A stretch of DNA of 64,000 bases from Andreprevotia lacus DSM 23236. Lineage in GTDB: Bacteria; Pseudomonadota; Gammaproteobacteria; Burkholderiales; Chitinibacteraceae. Below the pieces are notes generated by a model, which was given only the letters and a program-made list of their open reading frames with translations, was not told where the DNA came from and ran no database searches. The position numbers and the translations under genes are program-made. Each line of letters begins with the position of its first letter. Position 1 is the stretch's first letter. The stretch is from NCBI RefSeq assembly GCF_900176275.1, contig NZ_FWXD01000007.1, positions 122,514-186,513 on the forward strand, in the 5' to 3' direction. Of this stretch, positions 1 through 9,008 are shown one piece after another.

Positions 1-45
1 GTGACAAAAATGCCTACTGACCCCACACGATAGACGAGCTGCTTG

Positions 46-936
46 ATGAGCCCACGCCCCCTCCTTGCTGCATTGCTGCCGGTACTGCTGCTTGCTGCCT
101 GCAAGCAGGCAGAAGAAAAAACAGCGCCCAACCAGGTCATTGCACGCGTCGGCAATGCCGAAATAACCGTGCATCAGCTCAACTACCTGCTCGCCCAGCA
201 TGGCGAACAGGCCGATGCCGCTACCAAACAGCAAATTCTGGACAGCCTGATCGACCAGGAGCTGCTGGTGCAACGTGCCGTTGAAATCAAGCTCGACCGA
301 GACCCCGGCGTGGTGCAGGCATTGGAGGCGGCGCGCCGCCAGGTACTGGCACAAGCCGCTGCAGAACGCAGCTTTGCCAAACCACTAGCGCCGACTCAAG
401 CCGAAGTGAATGCCTTTGTCGAAGGCAATCCGCTGCTGTTCAAGGAGCGCAAGCGCTACGACTTTGAAGTTTTTGCCTTGGGCAACAATGTCATCAAGCC
501 CGAGCATGAAGCCGCACTTGATCAAGCGAAGACTGCACGCGATACCGCGGCCCTGCTGACCCGTATTGGCGTGCCCTACCAGCAATCGGCCCAGCACAAG
601 GTAGCGGAACAACTGCCCATGCAACTGCTGCCGAAAATTGCCGCAATGCATGCCGGCGATATCGTTGCGATGCGTGATGGCGACCAGACACTGCTGCTGC
701 AACTGGTCAGCAGCGAGCCAGCCCCGGCCGATGCCGGCCAGCAGGCTGAAACCATCAAGCGCTATTTGCAGACCACCGCCGCGCAAACCCGTTTTGCCGA
801 ACAACTGGGTGCGCTGCACGCCAGCAGCAAGATTGAATACTTGCAGCGTTTTGCTTCCGCCGTCGCCATGGCACCGGGGGCTGGCCAGGATGCCGCTGCC
901 GACCATCTCAAAGCCGGCGTGAGGGGGTTGCAATGA
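46..936 (+). CDS. epsD: EpsD-family peptidyl-prolyl isomerase lipoprotein
   Basis: A predicted lipoprotein of 296 aa. It starts with a short basic signal and an Leu-rich core ending in a lipobox (LAAC, Cys19), so it should be lipid-anchored in the cell envelope. Residues from about 30 to 130 resemble the SurA/PrsA-type N-terminal chaperone region (a start like VIARVGNAEIT, then Q-rich helices and LIDQELLVQRA). The parvulin part is weakly conserved. This layout is typical of EpsD proteins found at the head of exosortase-B exopolysaccharide loci, where they probably help fold or export EPS proteins. An ATG at 46 is preferred over the adjacent TTG at 43. The stop overlaps the epsE start (ATGA). 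The promoter lies outside the window. Confidence 0.85.
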   Translation: MSPRPLLAALLPVLLLAACKQAEEKTAPNQVIARVGNAEITVHQLNYLLAQHGEQADAATKQQILDSLIDQELLVQRAVEIKLDRDPGVVQALEAARRQVLAQAAAERSFAKPLAPTQAEVNAFVEGNPLLFKERKRYDFEVFALGNNVIKPEHEAALDQAKTARDTAALLTRIGVPYQQSAQHKVAEQLPMQLLPKIAAMHAGDIVAMRDGDQTLLLQLVSSEPAPADAGQQAETIKRYLQTTAAQTRFAEQLGALHASSKIEYLQRFASAVAMAPGAGQDAAADHLKAGVRGLQ

Positions 937-1706
937 TGCGCCGCGTACTCGTAATGCTGTGCCTGTTTGCAATATCGCTGCCCGCCATGGCTACGGGCGA
1001 ATACCGGCTTGGCGCGGGCGACGTGGTCAAGATCAGCGTCTATGACCACGAAGACCTGCAAGCCGAACTGCAACTGACACAGGGCGGCGACGTCACCTTC
1101 CCGCTCGTCGGGCGTGTGAAGATTGCAGGCCTGACCTTCTCGGAAGCCGAGAAGCTGATCTCCGGAAAACTGATTGACGGCGGCTATCTCAAGCAAGCTT
1201 TCGTCAACGTGCTGATCAGCCAGTACCACAGCCAGCGTATCTCGGTGATTGGCGAGGTCAACCACCCCGGTCGCTTCGAACTCGACAGCGCCACGCATCT
1301 GGTCGAGGCCATCGCCCTGGCCGGCGGCGTCGCGCCCACCGGCGGCGACAAGGTCATTCTGGTACGCGGCGATACCCGCACCGAGATTGCGCTGTCGCAA
1401 TTTGCCAAGCCGGCCAGTGGCGACGACACGCTGCAACTGCGCAACGGCGATGTGGTGATGGTGCCGCGCAGCCCGCAAATCTATGTCTATGGCGAGGTCA
1501 ACCGCCCTGGCGCCTTCCGTCTCGAAAACGGCATGACCGTGGTGCAAGCCATTGCCGCCGCCGGCGGCTTCAACCCGCGCGCCAGCAAACGCAGCATCGA
1601 ACTGGAACGACGTCAACCCGACGGCCGCAACGTCACCCTGGATGTACGGCTGAACGATGCAGTGCAGGACAACGACGTCATCAACGTGCAGGAGAGCCTG
1701 TTTTAA
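933..1706 (+). CDS. epsE: Polysaccharide export outer-membrane protein (Wza-like)
   Basis: A 257-aa exported protein with a signal peptide ending near ALA/MATG (residues 1-21). A polysaccharide export (PES) domain follows (YRLGAGDVVKISVYDHEDL, about 25-100). Two SLBB-type domains come next, each opening with a near-identical V-x-GEVN-x-PG motif (about 107 and 187). This is the Wza/EpsE architecture that forms the channel for exopolysaccharide. It lacks the C-terminal amphipathic helix of E. coli Wza and has no lipobox, so how it sits in the outer membrane is unclear. It overlaps epsD by 4 bases and precedes epsF by 14 bases, consistent with one transcript. Confidence 0.93.
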   Translation: MMRRVLVMLCLFAISLPAMATGEYRLGAGDVVKISVYDHEDLQAELQLTQGGDVTFPLVGRVKIAGLTFSEAEKLISGKLIDGGYLKQAFVNVLISQYHSQRISVIGEVNHPGRFELDSATHLVEAIALAGGVAPTGGDKVILVRGDTRTEIALSQFAKPASGDDTLQLRNGDVVMVPRSPQIYVYGEVNRPGAFRLENGMTVVQAIAAAGGFNPRASKRSIELERRQPDGRNVTLDVRLNDAVQDNDVINVQESLF

Positions 1707-1720
1707 GGCCCGCGATCATC

Positions 1721-3112
1721 ATGCCCACTTCCATTCCGGTTCTCTTGCACATCCTGCGTGCACGCCGCTGGCTGGCCTTGCCAGTGTTCGCCTTCGTGGT
1801 CATCGCCACCGTGGTGGTCAGCCTGCTGCTGCCCAAGCAATACAGCGCCGAAACCACGCTGACACTCGACGTGATCAAAGCCGCTGATACCGTAACCGGC
1901 CAACAGTCGAATGCTTATCTGGCACCCAGCTATATGGCCACGCAAGTGGAAATCATCGGCAGCGCAGCGGTTGCCGGCAAGGTGGTCGATGCACTGGGCA
2001 TCGCCAGGTTGCCTGAAGCGCAGGACGATTTTCGCAAGCACAGCGAAGGCAGCGGCGACATCCGCACCTGGCTGGCGGGCCAGCTGTTACGCAAGCTCGA
2101 AGTAAAGCCCAGCCGCGACAGCAACATCATCAATATCCGCTTCACCGCGACCGACGCCCACTTCGCCGCGCTGACCGCCAATGCGTTCGCTCGTGCTTAT
2201 CAGCAAACGCTGGCCGACATCCAGACCGCTACGGCGCAAAAGAAATACGCGTTCTTCCAGTCGCAAATGAAAGGTCTGCAGCTTGATCTGGAAAAAGCGC
2301 AGCAAAACCTGTCCAACTATCAGCAGCAGGAAGGCATCGTTGCCTCGGATGAGCGTGTTGATGTCGAAATGCAACGGCTGAACGAGATCACCACGCAGCT
2401 GGTTGGTGCGCAAGCGCAGACGTTTGACGCCCAGTCGCGCGCGCGCGGTGGTACCGCCGCCCCCGACGTCATCAACAACCCGCTGATCCAGCAACTGAAA
2501 AACCAGCTGGCAGTGCAGGAAGCCAAGTTCAGCGAGACTGCGGCCAAAACCGGCCCCAACCATCCGCATTACCTGCAGGCCAAAGCCGAGCTGGAGTCCA
2601 CGCGCAGCCAGCTCAATGCGCTGCTGGGCCAGTATGCCGGTGGTCTGGCCGACACGGCCGGCAACTCGGCTTCGCGCCTGGGCGCGCTCAAGGAGGCGCT
2701 GCAATTGCAGAAGACCCGCGTGCTGGAACTGAAATCGCAGCGCGCACGGCTGGACGTGCTGCAACGCGACGTAGACAGTGCGCAACGCGCCTACGACACC
2801 GCCCAGCAGCGCCTGTCCCAGACACAGCTCGAGAGCCGTGCCGAACAGACCAATGTCAGCGTGCTCAGCGAAGCCACCGAGCCCAGCCGCCACAGCAAAC
2901 CGCGCGTTGGCATCAACGTGCTGCTGTCGGTACTGGTTGGCGCCGTACTTGCTGCCGGCTGCGCACTCCTGCGCGAACTGCTCGACCGCCGCGTGCGTTC
3001 AGCCAGCGATTTGCAGCAACTGGCCGGCCTGCCGGTGCTGGCCGACCTGAGCGCCCATCCTCGCCCGACACGGCGCGGCGGCTTTTTTCAACGCCAGCCG
3101 CAAGCGAGCTGA
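1721..3112 (+). CDS. epsF: Chain-length determinant protein EpsF (Wzz family)
   Basis: An inner-membrane polysaccharide co-polymerase of 463 aa. A first transmembrane helix lies at about residues 17-37 and is followed by a Wzz-type beta region (YSAETTLTLDV). A long Gln/Ala-rich coiled coil fills about 165-385, and a second membrane helix lies near 395-415. There is no nucleotide-binding domain: the kinase is the separate gene just downstream, as is usual in exosortase loci. The protein should span the periplasm and set polymer length together with EpsG and the polymerase. It ends 3 bases before epsG. Confidence 0.93.
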   Translation: MPTSIPVLLHILRARRWLALPVFAFVVIATVVVSLLLPKQYSAETTLTLDVIKAADTVTGQQSNAYLAPSYMATQVEIIGSAAVAGKVVDALGIARLPEAQDDFRKHSEGSGDIRTWLAGQLLRKLEVKPSRDSNIINIRFTATDAHFAALTANAFARAYQQTLADIQTATAQKKYAFFQSQMKGLQLDLEKAQQNLSNYQQQEGIVASDERVDVEMQRLNEITTQLVGAQAQTFDAQSRARGGTAAPDVINNPLIQQLKNQLAVQEAKFSETAAKTGPNHPHYLQAKAELESTRSQLNALLGQYAGGLADTAGNSASRLGALKEALQLQKTRVLELKSQRARLDVLQRDVDSAQRAYDTAQQRLSQTQLESRAEQTNVSVLSEATEPSRHSKPRVGINVLLSVLVGAVLAAGCALLRELLDRRVRSASDLQQLAGLPVLADLSAHPRPTRRGGFFQRQPQAS

Positions 3113-3115
3113 TTC

Positions 3116-3979
3116 ATGAACATGCCCAATCCGATCCCGCTGCCGCAAGCCCGCATCGGTACCCTGTTGCTGGAAAGCGGCCGGCTGACGCAAAACGATG
3201 CTGCCAGGGTGCTCGAACACCAGAAGCGACGCAATCTGCGTTTTGGCGAGGCCGCAATCGAGCTGGGGCTGGTCAGCGAAATCGATATCCAGCGCGTATT
3301 GTCGACCCAGTTTTCATATTCGTGCGCCATCGGCGGTGACCCTGCGCTCAGCCCTGCGCTGCTGGCCGCCCACAAGCCATTCTCGGCCGAGGTAGAAGCC
3401 TTGCGCAGCCTGCGCAGCCAGTTGCTGCTGCGCTGGTTCGCCGGGGATCAGCATGCATTGATGGTGGTCGGCAGCGAGCCGGGACGGCATACAGCCGAGC
3501 TGGCAGCCAATCTGGCCATCGTGTTTGCACAGATGGGCGAGCGCACCCTGCTGGTCGACGCGAACCTGCGTCAGCCGCAACAGCAGCAGCTGTTTGGACT
3601 TAAAAACCGTCTCGGCCTGTCGGACTTGCTGGCCGGCCGCGCCGAGCCCAGCGCCTGCATCCAGTCACCGGAAAGCCTGCCCGGGCTGGCATTGCTGCCT
3701 GCAGGAACCGAAGTGCCAAACCCGCAAGAACTGCTGTCGCGCCAGGAATACGCGCAATGGTGCAACCAGTTTGAACAGCAATACGATGTTGTGCTGTTCA
3801 GCGCACCGTCGCTGGCCCTGGGTGCGGACATGCAGTTGATCGGCGCGCGCGCACGCGGCGCGCTGGTAGTGGCGCAGCGCGATGTCAGCAGCACGCGCGA
3901 TCTTTCGTCCTTGCTCGAAAAGTTGCGCGTAGCCAGCACCGAAGTGCTGGGCTGCGTACTGGCCGGGAAGCATGGCTGA
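3116..3979 (+). CDS. epsG: EpsG-type tyrosine-kinase-like protein, degenerate nucleotide site
   Basis: A 287-aa cytoplasmic partner of EpsF. Residues 12-70 form an MshEN/type II secretion E-N-terminal-like domain (IGTLLLESGRLT...RFGEAAIELGLV). Residues 90-285 match the bacterial tyrosine kinase (BY-kinase) fold, including PNPQELL near 201. The catalytic motifs are eroded: the P-loop position reads GSEPGRHT (119-126) without the usual Lys, Walker A' reads LLVDANLR with Asn where the family has Asp, and the Walker B position reads VVLFSAPS with Ser where Asp is normal. EpsG proteins are already noncanonical at Walker A, but the combination here suggests weak or absent catalysis. No tyrosine cluster is seen at the C-terminus. 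It overlaps xrtB by 8 bases. Confidence 0.88.
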   Translation: MNMPNPIPLPQARIGTLLLESGRLTQNDAARVLEHQKRRNLRFGEAAIELGLVSEIDIQRVLSTQFSYSCAIGGDPALSPALLAAHKPFSAEVEALRSLRSQLLLRWFAGDQHALMVVGSEPGRHTAELAANLAIVFAQMGERTLLVDANLRQPQQQQLFGLKNRLGLSDLLAGRAEPSACIQSPESLPGLALLPAGTEVPNPQELLSRQEYAQWCNQFEQQYDVVLFSAPSLALGADMQLIGARARGALVVAQRDVSSTRDLSSLLEKLRVASTEVLGCVLAGKHG

Positions 3980-4847
3980 AATGACTGCCGAACTGGCGCT
4001 CTCGCCCCCGCACTTCACCCCCAGTCGCTTCATCTGCCGACACTGGCCGGTGCTGACCGGGCTGCTGCTGTTGCTTGCCCCTACGCTGCATGACCTGAGC
4101 AGCAGCTTGTGGCAAAGCAGCGAACAATCACACGGCCCGCTGATCCTGCTGGTTGTGGTTTACCTGTTCTGGCGTGATCGCACGGCCCAAGCGGGCACAT
4201 CAACCAAGTGGGGTTGGCTGCCTGTCTGCGCCGGCTTGGCCACCTATGTGCTAGGCCGCTCTCAGCAAATCTGGCTGCTTGAAATCGGCGCCTTCATGCC
4301 CTTGCTTGCCGGTATGCTGCTGCTTGAAGGCGGCTGGAGCCTGCTCAAGCGCCATGGCTTTGCGATCGCTTTCATCGTATTCCTGATTCCGCTGCCCGGC
4401 CCATTGATCGACAGCCTGACCGGCGGGCTCAAGCAGGCCGTTTCCGGCCATGTCGAGCAACTGCTCTACGGTCTGGGTTATCCGATTGCGCGGGCTGGCG
4501 TCATGCTGAGCATAGGCCCTTACCGCTTGCAGGTGGCTGATGCCTGTTCGGGCCTCAACTCGCTGTTCAGCCTGCTGGCGCTTGGTGCACTGTACGTGCA
4601 CCTTGCCGCGCATACGTCGCGACTGCGCTCCTCGCTGCTGGTGCTCGTCGCGGCGCCACTGGCCTTTCTGGCCAATATCGTGCGGGTCGTGCTCCTGGTA
4701 CTGGTGACCTATTACTGGGGAGATGCTGCCGGTCAGGGTTTCGTGCATCAATTTGCCGGCATCGTATTGTTTGCCATCGCATTTGGCGGCCTGCTGGCAT
4801 TCGATCTGCTGCTGGGGCAGGCCCTGCCCGACGAGGTGAAGGCGTGA
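3972..4847 (+). CDS. xrtB: Exosortase B
   Basis: A polytopic membrane cysteine transpeptidase-like enzyme (291 aa, about eight hydrophobic segments). It carries the exosortase catalytic triad: Cys192 in DACSG, Arg238 in NIVRV and His259 in VHQFAG. These enzymes process PEP-CTERM proteins at the cell envelope, and the B type is linked to EpsD-EpsI loci like this one. No protein with a PEP-CTERM tail was recognised in the window, so the substrate must be encoded elsewhere. The start codon lies inside the end of epsG and the stop overlaps the GTG start of epsI (GTGA), so translation is probably coupled. Confidence 0.95.
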   Translation: MAEMTAELALSPPHFTPSRFICRHWPVLTGLLLLLAPTLHDLSSSLWQSSEQSHGPLILLVVVYLFWRDRTAQAGTSTKWGWLPVCAGLATYVLGRSQQIWLLEIGAFMPLLAGMLLLEGGWSLLKRHGFAIAFIVFLIPLPGPLIDSLTGGLKQAVSGHVEQLLYGLGYPIARAGVMLSIGPYRLQVADACSGLNSLFSLLALGALYVHLAAHTSRLRSSLLVLVAAPLAFLANIVRVVLLVLVTYYWGDAAGQGFVHQFAGIVLFAIAFGGLLAFDLLLGQALPDEVKA

Positions 4848-5530
4848 GTACCCGTACCTTGCGTCACGCCGCCCTGCTCGCGCTGATGTTGCTGACCGCA
4901 GCAACAGCCCGCTCGCTCACGCCGACCGAATTCAGCGCACGCCTGCACCCGGTTGCACTCGAACAACTGGTACCCGTCGAGTTCGGCCCCTGGTCTGAAG
5001 ACCGGCTGGCTCAACCTGCCGTTGCACCGTCCGAACAGGATGCCAGCATTGCTCGGGTCTACTCACAGGTGCTGAGCCGTACTTATCGCAACGCGCGCGG
5101 CGTACGCATCATGCTGTCGATCGCGTATAGCGACGATCAGCGTGATCGTACCGGCAAGCAGGTACACAAACCGGAAGTCTGCTACCCGGCGCAGGGCTTT
5201 GCCATCGTTGCTCACAGCCGCGCATCGCTTGAATTGCCTTATGGCGCCCTTCCACTGCGCCGTCTGGTTGCAGTACAGGGCGAACGTATCGAGCCGGTGA
5301 GCTACTGGATCACCCTGGGTGGCAAGCCGCAATACAGCGGTATGGCGCTCAAGCTGGCACAAGTCCGCACCGGACTGGCCGGCCGCATCGAGGACGGGCT
5401 GATTTTCCGCGTGTCCTCGGTCGATGCCGACAGCACCGAAGCCTATCAGCAGCAGGCTACCTTCATCACCGATCTCTTCAACACCGCGTCTCCACTGGCA
5501 CGACGCACCTTTTTCGGAGTCGGCGCATGA
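4844..5530 (+). CDS. epsI: Exosortase-associated protein EpsI
   Basis: A 228-aa exported protein with an N-terminal hydrophobic anchor (residues 7-23). The diagnostic EpsI segment HKPEVCYPAQGF lies at about 108-119, and the C-terminal part resembles the periplasmic domain that is fused to the exosortase in other classes. Its function is unknown, but it always travels with exosortases and is assumed to act with XrtB in the periplasm. The GTG start at 4844 overlaps the xrtB stop. The stop overlaps the flippase start, which supports both boundaries. Confidence 0.9.
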   Translation: MSTRTLRHAALLALMLLTAATARSLTPTEFSARLHPVALEQLVPVEFGPWSEDRLAQPAVAPSEQDASIARVYSQVLSRTYRNARGVRIMLSIAYSDDQRDRTGKQVHKPEVCYPAQGFAIVAHSRASLELPYGALPLRRLVAVQGERIEPVSYWITLGGKPQYSGMALKLAQVRTGLAGRIEDGLIFRVSSVDADSTEAYQQQATFITDLFNTASPLARRTFFGVGA

Positions 5531-6810
5531 GTACGGCAAGCGCTCTGACCACCTCTGCACGTCTGGACTGGCTGAGTGGAAAACTGGCGCGCGTGCCGCG
5601 CCCGCTGCTGTCCTTCGTCTGCCAGGGGTTGGTCAGTGGCGTGAGCTTCCTGTCATCACTGGCGGTGCTGCACTGGGCTGGGCGCGATGATTATTCGGCC
5701 TACGTACTGTTCGTGAATGCCTATGTGCTGCTGTCGAGCATACAGAATGCCGTGCTGCTGTCACCACTGGTCACGCTGTCCGGACGCATGAGCGTGCTGG
5801 CGCGCGAGCAGGCCGTGGCTTGGGGTATACGGCTGGCTTTGCTGCTGGCGCTGCCCGGCGGTCTGGCCCTGATGGCTTACTGGCACTGGCAGGCACAGAC
5901 GGCCATGCCAGGCTGGCTGTGGCTGGCCGTACCGGCAAGCTTTGCCCTGCTGCTGTTCCGCGACCTGCGCCGCGCCATCTGGCTACTGCTGGGTGACCTG
6001 CTCGCCCTGCTTCGGCTCGACAGCGCGTATTTCCTGCTATCGACCCTGATCCTGCTGCTGGCCTACGCCTGGCATGGCATGAGCCTGGGGCTGGCTATCG
6101 CTGCCGTCGGCCTGCCTGGACTCTGGGCACTGCTGGCCCGGCCGCGCTTTGCCGAACACGTGCAAGACCCGGAATTTGCCACACTGGATCGCGCTTTCCG
6201 GCAGGAACTGTGGGCCTGCGCACGCTGGGCCCTGCCCGGCATCGCAGTGACCTGGCTGTTCAGCAATGGTTACTGGTTTTATCTGGATGCCGTGCAGGGC
6301 AAGGCTGCAGTCGCACTGCTGGCGGCGACACGGCTGTTCTATACCCCGGTGGGCCTCATGATTCAGGGCTGGGCCGGCTATTACCGCCCGGTGTTTGCCC
6401 GCATGGAGCAAGCCGGCCAGCAAGGCGAAAAATGGCGACTGGTGTGGCAACAGCTGATCTGGGCGGCAGCGCTGGTCACGCTGTTTGCCGCCGTGCTGGC
6501 ACTTGCCTCGTGGTGGCTGCCACGCCTCGTACCGCATTTCATCGCGCCACGACTATGGCAGATGTCCGTCGCGCTCTGGGCTGCCTATTTCATCATCCAG
6601 TGGGGTCGCACCGTCATCGCCACCGCTTTGCTGGCCAATCCGGTCGGTTATCGCGTGGTGTTCCAGGGCGGCCTGGCCGGCTGCGTGTTGTTTTATGTGC
6701 TGTTCCTGCCCATTGCCGCTTTCACCGCCCAACCCCTGTACTGCCCGCTGGCGCTGATCGTGGCCGAAGCCGCCATCGCCGCGTGGCTGTGGAAAAAACG
6801 CCATGTCTGA
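5527..6810 (+). CDS. Polysaccharide flippase-like membrane protein (Wzx/MOP type)
   Basis: A 427-aa very hydrophobic protein with roughly twelve predicted membrane segments and few charged loops. Its size, topology and position between epsI and a glycosyltransferase match a Wzx-like flippase that moves lipid-linked repeat units to the periplasmic face. There is no sharp motif, so the family call rests on topology and context. It overlaps epsI by 4 bases and the GT2 gene by 8 bases. An O-antigen-type polymerase is ruled out because that gene is separately present at 7713. Confidence 0.75.
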   Translation: MSTASALTTSARLDWLSGKLARVPRPLLSFVCQGLVSGVSFLSSLAVLHWAGRDDYSAYVLFVNAYVLLSSIQNAVLLSPLVTLSGRMSVLAREQAVAWGIRLALLLALPGGLALMAYWHWQAQTAMPGWLWLAVPASFALLLFRDLRRAIWLLLGDLLALLRLDSAYFLLSTLILLLAYAWHGMSLGLAIAAVGLPGLWALLARPRFAEHVQDPEFATLDRAFRQELWACARWALPGIAVTWLFSNGYWFYLDAVQGKAAVALLAATRLFYTPVGLMIQGWAGYYRPVFARMEQAGQQGEKWRLVWQQLIWAAALVTLFAAVLALASWWLPRLVPHFIAPRLWQMSVALWAAYFIIQWGRTVIATALLANPVGYRVVFQGGLAGCVLFYVLFLPIAAFTAQPLYCPLALIVAEAAIAAWLWKKRHV

Positions 6811-7726
6811 TCATCTGCCCATTCAGCATACCGTTGCCATTCTGGTCTGCACCTATCGCCGCCCAGCCATGCTGGCCGCACTGCTTGATTCGCTGGCGGA
6901 GCAGCAATGCCCCGGCATTGCCGCCAGCGTCTACGTCATCGACAACGACGGCCAGCAATCTGCCGCTGAAATCGTGGTCTCGCGCCAGCGCAACAACTAT
7001 CCGCTGCAGCTGACCTATCTGCACGAACCTCAGCAAAACATCTCGCTGGCACGCAATCGTGGTCTTGATCATGCACAAGCCGATTACATCGCCTTCATCG
7101 ATGACGACGAGGTTGCCGTACCCGGCTGGTTGCAAAGCCTGGTCGAAACTGCGCAATCCGGTAACGCCGATCTCGTGTTTGGCCCGGTGATTCCGGTCTA
7201 CCCCGCCAATATGCCGCACTGGTTGATTAGCGGTGGTTTTTACGAGCGGCCACGCCATGACAGCGGCACGACCATGCCGCTGCTGGAGGCCCGTACCGGC
7301 AACGTACTGATTGCCAGCCGCGTGCTGGGTACGCCACCGCTACGCTTTGACCCCGCGCTGGGGCTGAGTGGCGGCGAAGACTATGTTTTCTTCCGCGAAT
7401 TGTTTGCGCGGGGTTGCAAGGCCGTGTGGGCCGACGAGGCCGAGGTGCGCGAAGAAGTGCCACAGGCACGTGCTGATGCAGGTTGGCTAGTGAAGCGCAG
7501 CTTCCGCATCGGCTCGGTCGAGGCCAGCCTGAGCCAGCGTGACGGCCTGCGCGCCAGCGCACGAATTGTTGCCAAGATCGCCTGGGTGCTGGGCCGCAGC
7601 GTGCCGGCGATGTTGCTCAACCCGTTCCGCTCGCGGGCAGAGCGGTTGTCGGTACGGCGGCGTACCGCCATCGGGCTGGGTTTGCTGTATGGACTGCTGC
7701 GCGGGCCGTATCGTGAATACAAGTAG
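6803..7726 (+). CDS. Glycosyltransferase family 2
   Basis: A 307-aa GT-A fold transferase. The N-terminal nucleotide-binding strand reads AILVCTYRRP (12-21), the metal-binding DxD-like motif is FIDDDE near 97, and the acceptor-side motif GGEDYVFF lies near 190. It probably adds a sugar to the lipid-linked repeat unit on the cytoplasmic face. Its C-terminal 80 residues are basic and partly hydrophobic, suggesting loose membrane association. It overlaps the upstream flippase gene by 8 bases and the downstream polymerase start by 14 bases. Confidence 0.9.
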   Translation: MSDHLPIQHTVAILVCTYRRPAMLAALLDSLAEQQCPGIAASVYVIDNDGQQSAAEIVVSRQRNNYPLQLTYLHEPQQNISLARNRGLDHAQADYIAFIDDDEVAVPGWLQSLVETAQSGNADLVFGPVIPVYPANMPHWLISGGFYERPRHDSGTTMPLLEARTGNVLIASRVLGTPPLRFDPALGLSGGEDYVFFRELFARGCKAVWADEAEVREEVPQARADAGWLVKRSFRIGSVEASLSQRDGLRASARIVAKIAWVLGRSVPAMLLNPFRSRAERLSVRRRTAIGLGLLYGLLRGPYREYK

Positions 7727-9008
7727 CCTCCGCATTCCGCTTGCGCTGGAGTCAGCCCGGATAATCGAATGGCGGGGCCGGCTGTATGCCCTGGCCATTT
7801 TTCTGGCTGTGTTTGCCATCGTATCGCTGGGGGCCTCGCAGGCAGATGGTGGCGGCAGTCTCGGCCGTCAGTTGCAATGGCTGCTGCTGACCGGCGGCGC
7901 AATCTGGCATTTACTGCAGACGGACAGGCTCAAGGAGCCGCTTGCTCTGGGCTGGGCCATCTGGGTAGGTGCACTGGTGTTGCTATACATCGCCATCTCG
8001 GCCAGTTGGTCTGTCGTGCCTGGCACGACGTTCAAGCGCGCCATGCTGTTGTGGATCATCGTCGCCATGTGCATGGCCTGCTTTGGTCAGCAGCGGCGCG
8101 AACCCGTCGACTTTCTCCACTGGCATTACTGGCCTGTCGGCATCCTGCTGGTGTCATCACTGCTGGTGGCTCTCGCATGGCCGGCCTACGGCGTGACCGG
8201 GATAGGCTGGCGCGGTGTCGCCTCGCACAAGAACGAGCTGGGCCAGCTGGCCACGCTGGGCGTGCTGATCTATGCCACCCTGGCCATCAGCGGCAAACTG
8301 CGGCTGGGCCTGGGTCTGATGCTGCTGGCCATGCTGGTGCTGGTTAAATCGCAGAGCTCCAGTTGCACGATGGCGCTGGCTGCCGCACTGGCTGTAGGGG
8401 GCATCGGTTTGTTGCTGGCTCTGGCCAGCCGCTCTGCAACGAGCCAACCGCTGCTGCTGGGCTGTGGTCTGTTCACGCTGGCCGTGCTGTTCGGCCTGTA
8501 TGTGATCGGCTTGATCCCCGACCTGCAGGGCATGATCGACTTCGTCTTCGGCCTGCTCGGCAAATCGTCGACACTGACCGGGCGCACCGAACTGTGGGCA
8601 CTGGTGCTGGAAAACATGCAGTTCCAGAACCCCTGGTTGGGCGGCGGCTACGGCGGCTTCTGGAATGGCCCGGACAGCATTGCCGGCTATATCGGCTATC
8701 GCTTTGGCGGCGGTTACGTCGGCCAGGCACATAACGGCTACATCGACCTCTACAACGATCTGGGCTGGACAGGCATCGGCCTTCTTGTGCTGTTCCTGCT
8801 GACCTGGCTGCAGCGCATTTTTGCTGCACGCCGCACCGCCGGCAGCGAGTTCTATTTTCACCTGATGTTTTTTGTTTTCATGGCCGTACTCGACATCACA
8901 GAGAGCGCGTACTGGCGCACCACGCAGATGCTCAACATTGTGTTGATCGCCTCATTCGTACGCTGCAACACACTGGCCGTCGCTGCAGCAAGGAAGAAAC
9001 CATCATGA
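7713..9008 (+). CDS. O-antigen ligase/polymerase family protein (Wzy-like)
   Basis: An integral membrane protein (431 aa, about ten hydrophobic segments). A large periplasmic loop is rich in Gly and aromatics and contains TGRTELWALVLE and GQAHNGYIDLYNDLGW, the pattern seen in O-antigen ligase and Wzy_C polymerases. In this locus it most likely polymerises the exopolysaccharide repeat. The chosen start is the GTG at 7713, where hydrophobic membrane sequence begins. The open frame extends upstream to 7539, but that part reads as Cys/Arg-rich shadow of the GT2 gene. The stop overlaps the acetyltransferase start (ATGA). Confidence 0.85.
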   Translation: MNTSSLRIPLALESARIIEWRGRLYALAIFLAVFAIVSLGASQADGGGSLGRQLQWLLLTGGAIWHLLQTDRLKEPLALGWAIWVGALVLLYIAISASWSVVPGTTFKRAMLLWIIVAMCMACFGQQRREPVDFLHWHYWPVGILLVSSLLVALAWPAYGVTGIGWRGVASHKNELGQLATLGVLIYATLAISGKLRLGLGLMLLAMLVLVKSQSSSCTMALAAALAVGGIGLLLALASRSATSQPLLLGCGLFTLAVLFGLYVIGLIPDLQGMIDFVFGLLGKSSTLTGRTELWALVLENMQFQNPWLGGGYGGFWNGPDSIAGYIGYRFGGGYVGQAHNGYIDLYNDLGWTGIGLLVLFLLTWLQRIFAARRTAGSEFYFHLMFFVFMAVLDITESAYWRTTQMLNIVLIASFVRCNTLAVAAARKKPS

